From positions 1 to 15,164 of the forward strand of contig CAZQIC010000118.1 of NCBI GenBank assembly GCA_964593555.1: a stretch of 15,164 nt of DNA. The letters run 5' to 3'. This stretch comes from CAZQIC01 sp964593555 (GTDB taxonomy: Bacteria > Bacteroidota > Bacteroidia > JAFLBG01). Positions 7,635 to 14,523 of the stretch are shown in pieces (position 1 is the stretch's first letter; every line of letters begins with the position of its first letter). The notes under the pieces were generated by a model. The model was given only the letters and a program-made list of their open reading frames with translations, had not been told where the DNA came from and did no database searches. Made by a program: the position numbers and the translations under genes.

Positions 7635-9842
7635 ATGATTACAACAGAAACTACTCTACACGAGTATTTGCAGAAATTTTTTGGGTTCGAAGGTTTCAAA
7701 GGACAACAGGAACAAATTATTAATAATGTTCTTGAAGGTCGCGATACTTTTGTTATTATGCCTACAGGCGGAGGCAAATCACTTTGCTACCAGCTTCCTG
7801 CTTTAATGAGTAAGGGAACTGCTATTATTATTTCTCCTCTTATTGCTTTGATGAAAAACCAAGTTGATGCAATAAGGAATTTTGGCACTGACGACAGCGT
7901 TGCCCATTTCATGAATTCATCGCTTACAAAGACAGAGATTGCACTGGTAAAACAAGATATACTCGCAGGAAAAACAAAATTACTTTATGTTGCTCCAGAG
8001 TCACTTACTAAGGAAGAGAATATAAAATTTTTATCAGAAATAAGTATTTCATTTTTCGCTATCGACGAAGCACATTGCATATCAGAATGGGGGCATGATT
8101 TCAGGCCCGAATACAGAAGATTGCGTCCTATTATAGAACGCATTGGCCAGGTTCCAATTATTGCATTAACTGCAACCGCTACTCCAAAAGTTCAACAGGA
8201 TATTCAGAAAAACCTGGGCATGCTCAATGCTAATCTTTTCAAATCATCTTTTAACAGGGGAAATTTATTTTATGATATCCGTCCAAAACAGAATGTAATA
8301 AAGGAGATCATTAAGTATATTAAATCTAACAACGGCAAATCAGGAATTATTTATTGCCTTAGCCGTAAAAAAGTAGAAGAGCTTGCGGAAAATTTAAAAG
8401 TGAACGGAATAAAAGCGCTTCCTTATCACGCGGGGCTTGATACATCGACAAGAGCGAAAACACAGGACCAGTTCCTGATGGAAGAAATTGATGTAATAGT
8501 TGCCACCATTGCTTTTGGAATGGGAATAGATAAACCGGATGTACGTTTTGTAATACATCATGACATGCCGAAGAGCCTTGAAGGTTATTACCAGGAGACA
8601 GGACGCGGCGGACGCGATGGCGGCGAAGGAAATTGTGTTGCCTTTTATAGTTACGATGATATAGCGAAGCTGGAGAAATTTATGAAAGGCAAACCTGTTG
8701 CCGAACAGGAAATTGGCAAACAGCTTTTACTGGAAACAGTTTCATTTGCAGAAACATCGGCCTGCAGAAGAAGATTTTTGCTGCATTATTTTGGTGAAGA
8801 TTTTGATGACACCAATTGCAACAGCATGTGTGACAATTGCCGTAATCCAAAACAAAAAACGGAAGGCATGGAAGATGCGCAGCTTGCCATTGAGGCAGTG
8901 CAGGAAATCCATGAAAAATTCAAAGCAAAGGATGTTATCAATGTTATCATGGGTAACACTACATCTATTGCTAAATCATACAAGCACGATACGCTGGAAA
9001 TATTTGGCAAAGGAAATGAAGAAGGTAAGAATGATCAATACTGGAATGCAGTTGTACGCCAATGTCTCATCGAAGGATTATTCAGTAAGGACATTGACAA
9101 TTACGGATTATTAAAAGTAACCGAGAAAGGAAAAAAATTTCTTGATGAGCCGTACTCCATTATGATCGCGAGAGATCATGAATATGGTAATAATGACGAT
9201 GATGAAGAAATAGAAGGAAGTAACGGGCCCGGCAAAGGAAGTGCAGCTGCGGATGAAGCTTTATATGCGATACTAAAAGATCTTTGTAAAAAAACAGCGC
9301 AGCTAAAAAATCTGCCGCCTTATGTTATTTTCCAGGAATTGTCACTGGAAGAAATGGCTATACAATACCCTGTAACACTCGAAGAACTAACACACATCAC
9401 CGGTGTTGGACAAGGCAAGGCACAGAAATACGGAAAACCATTTATTGAAGTAATTGCAAAATATGTTGAAGAGAATGAGATCATTCGTGCGCAGGATATG
9501 GTGGTAAAATCCGTAGTGAACAAATCAGGATTAAAAGTTTACATTATTCAAAATATTGACAGAAAATTAAACCTCGAGGATATTGCGAAAGGCAAAGGAT
9601 TAAAAATGAACCAGCTGCTTGAAGAAATGGAAACCATTGTATCGTCCGGCACAAAATTAAATATCGCTTATTATATCAACGACAACATCGATCAGGATAA
9701 ACAGGAAGAAGTATTTGATTATTTCCGAGGCTCACAAAGCGACTCTGTACAGGAAGCCCTTACCGAATTAGGCAGCGATGATTATTCCGAAGAAGAAGTG
9801 CGCCTGATGCGAATTAAATTTATTTCTGAGTTTGCGAATTAA
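7635..9842 (+). CDS. recQ: ATP-dependent DNA helicase RecQ
   Basis: A 735-residue superfamily 2, 3'-5' DNA helicase for recombination and stalled-fork repair. Visible in order: the Q-motif region FGFEGFKGQQEQII (16-29); motif I TGGGKS (44-49); motif II DEAH (144-147) with the RecQ aromatic-rich extension after it; motif VI QETGRGGRDG (320-329); the RecQ zinc site with C377, C395, C399 and C402; a winged-helix RQC region; and an HRDC domain at about 538-618. The last 110 or so residues form a helical, acidic tail with a helix-turn-helix character, usual in Bacteroidota RecQ and the reason it exceeds the 610 residues of E. coli RecQ. The ATG fits the start of the conserved region. Confidence 0.97.
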   Translation: MITTETTLHEYLQKFFGFEGFKGQQEQIINNVLEGRDTFVIMPTGGGKSLCYQLPALMSKGTAIIISPLIALMKNQVDAIRNFGTDDSVAHFMNSSLTKTEIALVKQDILAGKTKLLYVAPESLTKEENIKFLSEISISFFAIDEAHCISEWGHDFRPEYRRLRPIIERIGQVPIIALTATATPKVQQDIQKNLGMLNANLFKSSFNRGNLFYDIRPKQNVIKEIIKYIKSNNGKSGIIYCLSRKKVEELAENLKVNGIKALPYHAGLDTSTRAKTQDQFLMEEIDVIVATIAFGMGIDKPDVRFVIHHDMPKSLEGYYQETGRGGRDGGEGNCVAFYSYDDIAKLEKFMKGKPVAEQEIGKQLLLETVSFAETSACRRRFLLHYFGEDFDDTNCNSMCDNCRNPKQKTEGMEDAQLAIEAVQEIHEKFKAKDVINVIMGNTTSIAKSYKHDTLEIFGKGNEEGKNDQYWNAVVRQCLIEGLFSKDIDNYGLLKVTEKGKKFLDEPYSIMIARDHEYGNNDDDEEIEGSNGPGKGSAAADEALYAILKDLCKKTAQLKNLPPYVIFQELSLEEMAIQYPVTLEELTHITGVGQGKAQKYGKPFIEVIAKYVEENEIIRAQDMVVKSVVNKSGLKVYIIQNIDRKLNLEDIAKGKGLKMNQLLEEMETIVSSGTKLNIAYYINDNIDQDKQEEVFDYFRGSQSDSVQEALTELGSDDYSEEEVRLMRIKFISEFAN

Positions 9843-9964
9843 ATCATCTCACTAGACTTATATTTCTCGTCAGATTTATTTGCTGTTTATAACATCAAAT
9901 TTTACTGCGTAGCCAAAAGAAATATTTCCTACATTGCAAATTGCAAACAACTAAAAAACATCGT
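9843..9964 (+). other. Gap between recQ and the secreted protein gene
   Basis: This 122-bp AT-rich spacer has no hairpin terminator after recQ that I can see. A TTTG occurs near 9878-9881, but no TAnnTTTG box follows at the proper distance. The reading frame of the next gene stays open upstream of its ATG to a TTG at 9941; that extension would put eight charged residues ahead of the signal peptide and is not preferred. Confidence 0.3.
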
Positions 9965-11584
9965 ATGAAATTAAAATTACTCGCAGGCATTCTAATTGTT
10001 TCCAGCATTGGTTACGGACAAGGCAAATTACTGAACAAGGCACTTTCAAAAGTTACTAAACTGGTAGGTACAGCAAGTGACCAAACCACAACCACGCTAA
10101 ACGATATTACACCAATCGGCGGAATTGGTAGTAACCTAAATCCCCCAGAGGTAGCAACATTTGAACAATCATTTTTTAAAGGTTGGAAAGCCGGTGGTGA
10201 TCTCGTGGCTTTTACATTTTCAAAAAAAGGATCAGCTGGTTATTATAAAATTGACGGGACAGTAACTTCAAACGGAGTTCCACTAGATTATTTAACTTCT
10301 GGCACTTATTCACTTATTACGGAAGCAAGTTCTGCTCCACGCAAAATAGAACTGAGCGCTTCATCAGGACAAAAAGCAAGCTTCACCATTGCCCCTTCAA
10401 CAAAAAAGGTTAAACTGGTTTCTGTAAATGGTCAAACAGATAAGATCTCTATTGACCCTACAAAAGATGTGGTTCTTGAATTAGCGACTGACGTACCTGC
10501 AAATACTTTATTAAAAATAAGTATCGCTATTACTCAGGTTGGCATTAAAAGTTTTGTGGATGTATGTTTTGTAAAATCGGGACCAAAAATAACCATACCT
10601 GCTGCAGCATTTCGTAACATCAATTTAACACCAGGCGGAAAAGCCTTATACAATTATAAAAATTGTTTTTTACAGATCGGTTTTGAATCTGTTGAAAATG
10701 CAACGGATGTAAGTGGCAGCTTCCAGAAGGTAGAATACCGAAATGTATACTATGATGGAAAGTTTGTTGATATTACTACTGAACCTGTTTTGAATCCGGG
10801 TCTAACAATGACCGGTACAGCAGCACAAATGGATTATACATCTTTTAAACCGAATGCATTTTTAAGCCGTCCGATTGGTCAGGTTAAAAAAATTGGCGTT
10901 AAATCTTTTGCAATACGCGGCACCACCTATAAACAAACAGTAGAAGTTACTAATGGTTATAATACACAAACCACCACAACAACAACACTTCAATTCCCGA
11001 AACAGCCAAATGAAGTGTGGGATGCATTAATGGAAAAGCTGTATCCTGAGTTAGCAGCAATTATACAAGAAGAAATTGCCCCTGTACTGCCACTTGAAAC
11101 TGTTACCAATGCTCCTTCATACAGCACAATAGAGTCATTCTCTAAAGACGATGTCAATACGAAAGTTGAATTTGAAAGAGCCTATAAAAACACAAAAGTA
11201 GTTTCTGCATTTTTACCTATTAGCGAAGGATTTGGCAATAGTGGTGTAAATGAAAGGCTGATGAATGAAACCGGAGCCGATGCTCTCGCGACAATTACAT
11301 TAGACCTTGAAATATCAGAAGGAGGAGGATTAGTATTGATGTCTCCAAAACTGGCACTTGAAATTTCAGGAAAATCCAACGGTTATGTATATAATACTAA
11401 ATATTGCACCGTCAACATCAAAAGTTCGAAAGGGACCGGCTTTACTAACAACATTACACCTGCACAGCTGGAAGCGATCGTTCGTAAATCAGATTTAATG
11501 ATTGTATTCCGTAAGGCATTAAAAGAGATGAAGGAAAAGGAAAAAACAAACCAGGATTATGAAATAGTGTGGAACATGCAATAA
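9965..11584 (+). CDS. Secreted protein of unknown function (539 aa)
   Basis: I do not recognise this gene. The ATG at 9965 gives a clean signal peptide (MKLKLLAGILIVSSIGYGQ), with no lipobox cysteine, so the product is probably periplasmic or released. The mature protein is rich in Thr, Ser, Lys and beta-strand patterns, with Thr runs near residues 37-42 and 335-343. Residues about 90-275 look like one or two beta-sandwich modules. From about 395 on, a mixed alpha/beta segment includes NETGADALATITLDLEIS (about 435-452), a pattern reminiscent of the small alpha/beta domains of CsgG/GNA1162-type lipoproteins; that is a weak impression. It ends in a charged helix. It follows recQ by 122 bp and is closed by a strong terminator, so it may be a single-gene unit. 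Confidence 0.8.
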   Translation: MKLKLLAGILIVSSIGYGQGKLLNKALSKVTKLVGTASDQTTTTLNDITPIGGIGSNLNPPEVATFEQSFFKGWKAGGDLVAFTFSKKGSAGYYKIDGTVTSNGVPLDYLTSGTYSLITEASSAPRKIELSASSGQKASFTIAPSTKKVKLVSVNGQTDKISIDPTKDVVLELATDVPANTLLKISIAITQVGIKSFVDVCFVKSGPKITIPAAAFRNINLTPGGKALYNYKNCFLQIGFESVENATDVSGSFQKVEYRNVYYDGKFVDITTEPVLNPGLTMTGTAAQMDYTSFKPNAFLSRPIGQVKKIGVKSFAIRGTTYKQTVEVTNGYNTQTTTTTTLQFPKQPNEVWDALMEKLYPELAAIIQEEIAPVLPLETVTNAPSYSTIESFSKDDVNTKVEFERAYKNTKVVSAFLPISEGFGNSGVNERLMNETGADALATITLDLEISEGGGLVLMSPKLALEISGKSNGYVYNTKYCTVNIKSSKGTGFTNNITPAQLEAIVRKSDLMIVFRKALKEMKEKEKTNQDYEIVWNMQ

Positions 11585-11605
11585 TAGCTTAAGCCATACT
11601 TATTA

Positions 11606-11641
11606 AAAAAATCCCCGAAGGCAAAACTTCGGGGATTTTTT
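11606..11641. terminator. Strong bidirectional intrinsic terminator
   Basis: A perfect 15-bp inverted repeat: an A-rich run plus TCCCCGAAG (11606-11620), a 6-nt loop GCAAAA (11621-11626), then CTTCGGGGA with a T-run (11627-11641, T-run continuing to 11643). A-tract and T-tract flank the GC stem symmetrically, so it can end transcripts from both directions. It lies exactly between the convergent secreted-protein gene (plus) and the HAD phosphatase gene (minus), 22 bp and 15 bp from their stop codons. Confidence 0.95.
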
Positions 11642-11655
11642 TTGACCTCTAAATT

Positions 11656-12330
11656 TTATAAAAAATAATTGTCGATCAATTCCCTAATACAACCATCACC
11701 GCCTTTTGCATTCAGAATTATATTTACACTTTTTTTGATCTGAGGTAATGCGTCCGCTGGACAAGCAGAAAATCCCACTCTTTTAATGACTTCGGTGTCA
11801 TTAAGATCATCACCAACATAAGCTACTTGTTTCACCGATAACTTGAGTTCTTTCAACCATTTTGAAAGAATGATCATCTTATTCTCATTACCTACATATA
11901 CTTTTTGTACGCCCAATAGTTCCGCCCGGCGGGCAACAAGCTTGTCATTTTTACCGTTGCTTAAAAAAGCGACGAGCATTCCTTTCTTCACCAGATTTCT
12001 TATTCCAAATCCATCGCGAGCATTAAATTTTTTAAACTCATCCCCGTCCTCCGTATAATACATTCCCGCATTGGTAAGAACCCCGTCAATATCTAAACAA
12101 AGTAATTTTATTTTTTGTTTTTGGATAACCGTCTTCTTTTTCAGGTCAACATTTACCAAAATATCCAGTGGAATATCTGTAATCTCTGAGATTTTGATCC
12201 AGGTCGAAATATCCTCGATGTTCCCTTTATTTATTTTCTTTTCAAGAAGTCCTGCAATGCCAAGAAGTGATTTCTGTGAAATCTTTCCCGATACAATTAA
12301 GTAAGCTAGATTTTTGTGGAGGAAATTCAT
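11656..12330 (-). CDS. KdsC-like HAD phosphatase with N-terminal HTH-like domain
   Basis: A 224-residue protein. Residues 74-224 are a complete KdsC-type (C0 cap-less HAD subclass IIIA) phosphatase: motif I DIDGVLT with nucleophile D80 and acid/base D82, KFNARDGFGI (101-110), motif II S124-N-G, motif III K151, motif IV GDDLND (173-178) and the KdsC-type tail KGGDGCIRELID. KdsC removes phosphate from KDO-8-phosphate; sialic/legionaminic-type phosphatases are close relatives, so specificity is open. KdsC proteins are usually 170-190 residues. The extra residues 1-65 read like an XRE-type helix-turn-helix (NLAYLI..GKISQ at the start, then WIKISEITDIPLDILVNVDL, the usual end of such domains) with a degenerate recognition helix. 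It is downstream of aroF by 112 bp containing repeats. Confidence 0.88.
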   Translation of the reverse strand: MNFLHKNLAYLIVSGKISQKSLLGIAGLLEKKINKGNIEDISTWIKISEITDIPLDILVNVDLKKKTVIQKQKIKLLCLDIDGVLTNAGMYYTEDGDEFKKFNARDGFGIRNLVKKGMLVAFLSNGKNDKLVARRAELLGVQKVYVGNENKMIILSKWLKELKLSVKQVAYVGDDLNDTEVIKRVGFSACPADALPQIKKSVNIILNAKGGDGCIRELIDNYFL

Positions 12331-12346
12331 GTTTTTTTACGTATAA

Positions 12347-12406
12347 AAAATCTGTGTTTATTTGTGAACGTCTGTGATAAAATATTTTACAACAGATGAG
12401 CGCACG
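12347..12406. repeat. Imperfect inverted repeat, dispersed-type (CTGTG/CACAG element)
   Basis: A sequence with repeated TCTGTG words (12351-12356 and 12371-12376) faces a complementary-like arm containing CAGATGAGCGCAC (12393-12405). The two are centred on a 12-bp perfect palindrome, TAAAATATTTTA (12378-12389). The arms match imperfectly, as in an old copy. From memory, intergenic elements of this CTGTGTTYATCTGTG type occur many times in Bacteroidota and related genomes. It fills the aroF to HAD phosphatase gap together with the adjacent GC-rich repeat. Confidence 0.5.
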
Positions 12407-12407
12407 G

Positions 12408-12430
12408 ACCGCCTGCGGGCAAGGCAGGGA
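12408..12430. repeat. GC-rich short palindrome, second copy of the CGCCTGC/GGCAGGGA family
   Basis: CGCCTGC (12410-12416) and GGCAGGGA (12423-12430) flank GGGCAA. The stretch aligns with 1621-1640 (CGCCTGC..CGGGCAGGGA), showing a related repeat at two places in the window. A T-run (12430-12435) follows, so the plus-strand form looks like a hairpin plus T-tract, but no plus-strand gene ends here. It lies 13 bp after the aroF stop codon. Confidence 0.5.
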
Positions 12431-12442
12431 TTTTTACAGTAT

Positions 12443-13444
12443 TTATATGATATTTTTCCCTACCGCTTTAGCAATTGGCTTTAGTGATTCATACAAATTT
12501 GTGAACTGTTCGAAATTTAATTGCTGCGAAGCATCTGATTTTGCAACAGCAGGATTAGGGTGTGTTTCCACCAATAATCCATCCACACCCATCGCCATGC
12601 AGGCCCTTGTTAAATCAGCTACACCGTAAGCATAACCAATAGCATGACTCGGATCAAGAATAACCGGAAGGTTGGTATACTCCTTTAAATACGCAACACC
12701 GCAAAGATCCAATGTAAAACGTGTTTTTGTTTCGAATGTACGTATACCTCTTTCGCAAAGCATTACGTTTTCATTTCCGCCTGATAAAATAAATTCTGCT
12801 GCCTGAACAAACTCCTGTACCGTGCTTCCAAAACCTCTTTTCAAAAGAACAGGCTTATTCGATTTTGCGCAGCCCTTTAAAATCCCATGATCGTACATTG
12901 CTTTTGCACCCACTTGTATAATGTCTGCGTATTCAATAATCTCAGTTAAATGTGTTGAGTCACGTATCTCAGTAATAATTTTCAAGCCATATTTATCTCT
13001 CATTTCAGCCATTAACTTCAAACCCTCCACACCCATTCCCTGGAATGTATATGGAGACGTACGTGGTTTAAATGCTCCAGCTCTTAATATTTTCACTCCC
13101 AGCTTAACACACAATTGCGCTGCCTGTTCAATTTGTTCTCGCGATTCTACAGAACAAGGACCTGTGATCACTACTGTATTATTCGTAGTTCCACCGACCT
13201 TAATATTGTTTCCCAAATTAACTTCACGAACACCATTTATAAATTTTTTACTTGCCAGCTGTATATCATCTGCAAAAGGAATACTGCTATCTACCAAGGC
13301 AGCATACTTCGAATCAACTTCTTTCAACGCATTTGGAGTTACCAAAATGTGCGAACCGTTTTGCTTCAGCACAAAAGCTTTTAGCTCAACTCCTAATTTG
13401 TCCGCCTCATCCTTTCCAACAGAATTTTTAAGTCTAATTATCAT
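12443..13444 (-). CDS. aroF: 3-deoxy-7-phosphoheptulonate (DAHP) synthase, type I-beta
   Basis: A 333-residue enzyme that condenses phosphoenolpyruvate with erythrose-4-phosphate, the first step of the shikimate pathway. Residues 1 to about 65 form the ferredoxin-like regulatory domain typical of type I-beta (Thermotoga-like) enzymes. The TIM barrel shows GPCSVES (95-101, with metal ligand C97), KPRTSPYTFQG (126-136), LLKRG (200-204), ERGIRTFE (231-238), DPSHAIG (264-270), ETHPNP and KSD. KPRTSPYTFQG marks it as DAHP rather than KDO-8-phosphate synthase. It departs from commoner family members at GAKAMYD (usually GARNMQN), TRFTLD (usually TRNTLD) and ETHP (usually EVHP). No separate chorismate mutase domain is fused. 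It lies between the Rpe-CBS and HAD phosphatase genes on the same strand. Confidence 0.95.
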   Translation of the reverse strand: MIIRLKNSVGKDEADKLGVELKAFVLKQNGSHILVTPNALKEVDSKYAALVDSSIPFADDIQLASKKFINGVREVNLGNNIKVGGTTNNTVVITGPCSVESREQIEQAAQLCVKLGVKILRAGAFKPRTSPYTFQGMGVEGLKLMAEMRDKYGLKIITEIRDSTHLTEIIEYADIIQVGAKAMYDHGILKGCAKSNKPVLLKRGFGSTVQEFVQAAEFILSGGNENVMLCERGIRTFETKTRFTLDLCGVAYLKEYTNLPVILDPSHAIGYAYGVADLTRACMAMGVDGLLVETHPNPAVAKSDASQQLNFEQFTNLYESLKPIAKAVGKNII

Positions 13445-13484
13445 AATTTCTATTATTTATCTTTTCTATTATTATGCTCAGTTT

Positions 13485-13515
13485 CCCCCTCCCTTCGGAG
13501 AGGGATGGGGAGGGG
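13485..13515. repeat. GC-rich inverted repeat between the Rpe-CBS gene and aroF
   Basis: CCCCTCCC (13486-13493) pairs with GGGAGGGG (13508-13515), and an inner hairpin CTCC/GGAG closes over CTTC (13489-13500). It begins 3 bp past the Rpe-CBS stop and sits in an otherwise AT-rich 74-bp gap. From memory, elements of this CCCTCCC..GGAGAGGG..GGGGAGGGG form are common intergenic repeats in Bacteroidota. In the minus-strand transcript it would form a stable stem upstream of aroF and could attenuate read-through or protect mRNA ends. Confidence 0.6.
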
Positions 13516-13518
13516 CTT

Positions 13519-14523
13519 TTATTCTCCTTTAATTAATCCTGTGAATGAAACCGCACCTGTCAGATTATTTTCCCTATCGAGGACCGGTAAATACAAAATA
13601 CTAAACCTGCTGCTCTTTATAAACTCTATCATTTCAGCGATACTAAAATCATCGTATATGATCAATGGCGTTCTGTTTATGATGTCGCTAATTTGTATTG
13701 TATTCAATGCATCTATTTTTTTGATCAACCCTTTACGAATATCCGCATTGCTGATCAATCCCACGAATTTATTATTATCATCTGTAAGCAATGTAAATCC
13801 AAGGTTATACTTGTCTATACTTTTTAACACATCAATAAAAGTCGATTTTTTTTCCTGCAAAAAAGGAATCTCATCAATGCCCAGCATAAAATCTTTTACA
13901 TGCAAACCGCTGGGTGAATAATGAGGATTGCGTAAATTATATAACGCGCTGCCAGTACCTTCATCGGTAAATAAATAAGAACCGGAAACCACAGAGTAAA
14001 CGCCCATGTTACGCAACACAAAAGAAATATCTGCATTTACACCACCATCAACATGAATTCTTTTTTCGGGAAATTGCTGGCGAAATTTTCTTATTTTTTT
14101 AAATGTGTATTTATCAAATGCACCGCCACTTTTGCCTGGTGTGGTGGTCATGAATAAAATAAAATCAATACCGGCATATTTTTCAAAAACATTTATATCG
14201 GTTTCCGAAACAACAGCAATGCCTATTGAAGATTTAATATCCGATGGAATATTGAGACCATCCTTTAAATTCTCATGCTGAAAAGTAACCAATTCAACAT
14301 TGGTTTCTTTTATAAGATCATAGTACTTTTCGGGTTGACTGCTAATGATGTGTAGATCAATTGGTGTTTTGCTAAGCTTACGAATAGCCTTAATATCATC
14401 GAATACTTTCAGGTCGTCGTTGCAATCGATATGAAAATAATCGACCATGTGGGCGTCCAGCTCTTTAACAATTGTTTCAAGAGTTTTGTTCTTACCGGAA
14501 TATACTGAGGCAGATATTTTCAC
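13519..14523 (-). CDS. Ribulose-phosphate 3-epimerase-like TIM barrel fused to a CBS domain pair
   Basis: A 334-residue two-part protein starting at GTG; no in-frame ATG exists upstream before a stop, and the GTG places MKISASVYSG where Rpe proteins begin. Residues 1-200 follow the epimerase pattern: HID with H31 and D33, DLH with H58, MTTTPGKSGG (125-134, family MTVNPGFGGQ), HVDGGVN with D159, and SGS (180-182) for phosphate. The four metal/catalytic positions (H, D, H, D) are all kept, so activity is plausible, though overall divergence from housekeeping Rpe is clear. Residues about 209-334 are two CBS motifs; the first (VKDFMLGIDEIP, then YNLGF and NADIRK) closely recalls the CBS pair of arabinose-5-phosphate isomerase KdsD/KpsF (DIM.TGDEIP.., NLGM, DGDLRR). 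CBS pairs bind adenosyl or CMP-type ligands and regulate. aroF follows downstream. Confidence 0.85.
   Translation of the reverse strand: MKISASVYSGKNKTLETIVKELDAHMVDYFHIDCNDDLKVFDDIKAIRKLSKTPIDLHIISSQPEKYYDLIKETNVELVTFQHENLKDGLNIPSDIKSSIGIAVVSETDINVFEKYAGIDFILFMTTTPGKSGGAFDKYTFKKIRKFRQQFPEKRIHVDGGVNADISFVLRNMGVYSVVSGSYLFTDEGTGSALYNLRNPHYSPSGLHVKDFMLGIDEIPFLQEKKSTFIDVLKSIDKYNLGFTLLTDDNNKFVGLISNADIRKGLIKKIDALNTIQISDIINRTPLIIYDDFSIAEMIEFIKSSRFSILYLPVLDRENNLTGAVSFTGLIKGE

Noticed and set aside
8698..9114. A 138-residue plus-strand frame inside recQ
   Set aside because: It is out of frame with the RecQ zinc-site and winged-helix region, which is clearly the coding frame.
9500..9842. The long C-terminal tail of RecQ as a novel fusion
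   Set aside because: An extended helix-turn-helix-like tail after HRDC is usual for RecQ in this phylum, so it is not novel.
9941..9964. An N-terminal extension of the secreted protein from a TTG at 9941
   Set aside because: It would put eight charged or polar residues before a perfect signal peptide that begins at the ATG at 9965.
10963..10995. The ACA/ACC repeat inside the secreted protein gene as a simple-sequence phase-variation tract
   Set aside because: It is an in-frame Thr-coding run of mixed ACC/ACA codons. Slippage by whole codons would not switch expression, and the units are not uniform.
12921..13532. A 203-residue plus-strand open frame opposite aroF
   Set aside because: It runs antisense through the conserved DAHP synthase coding region and into the GC-rich repeat. 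Its translation has no domain character, and the minus strand carries every catalytic motif.
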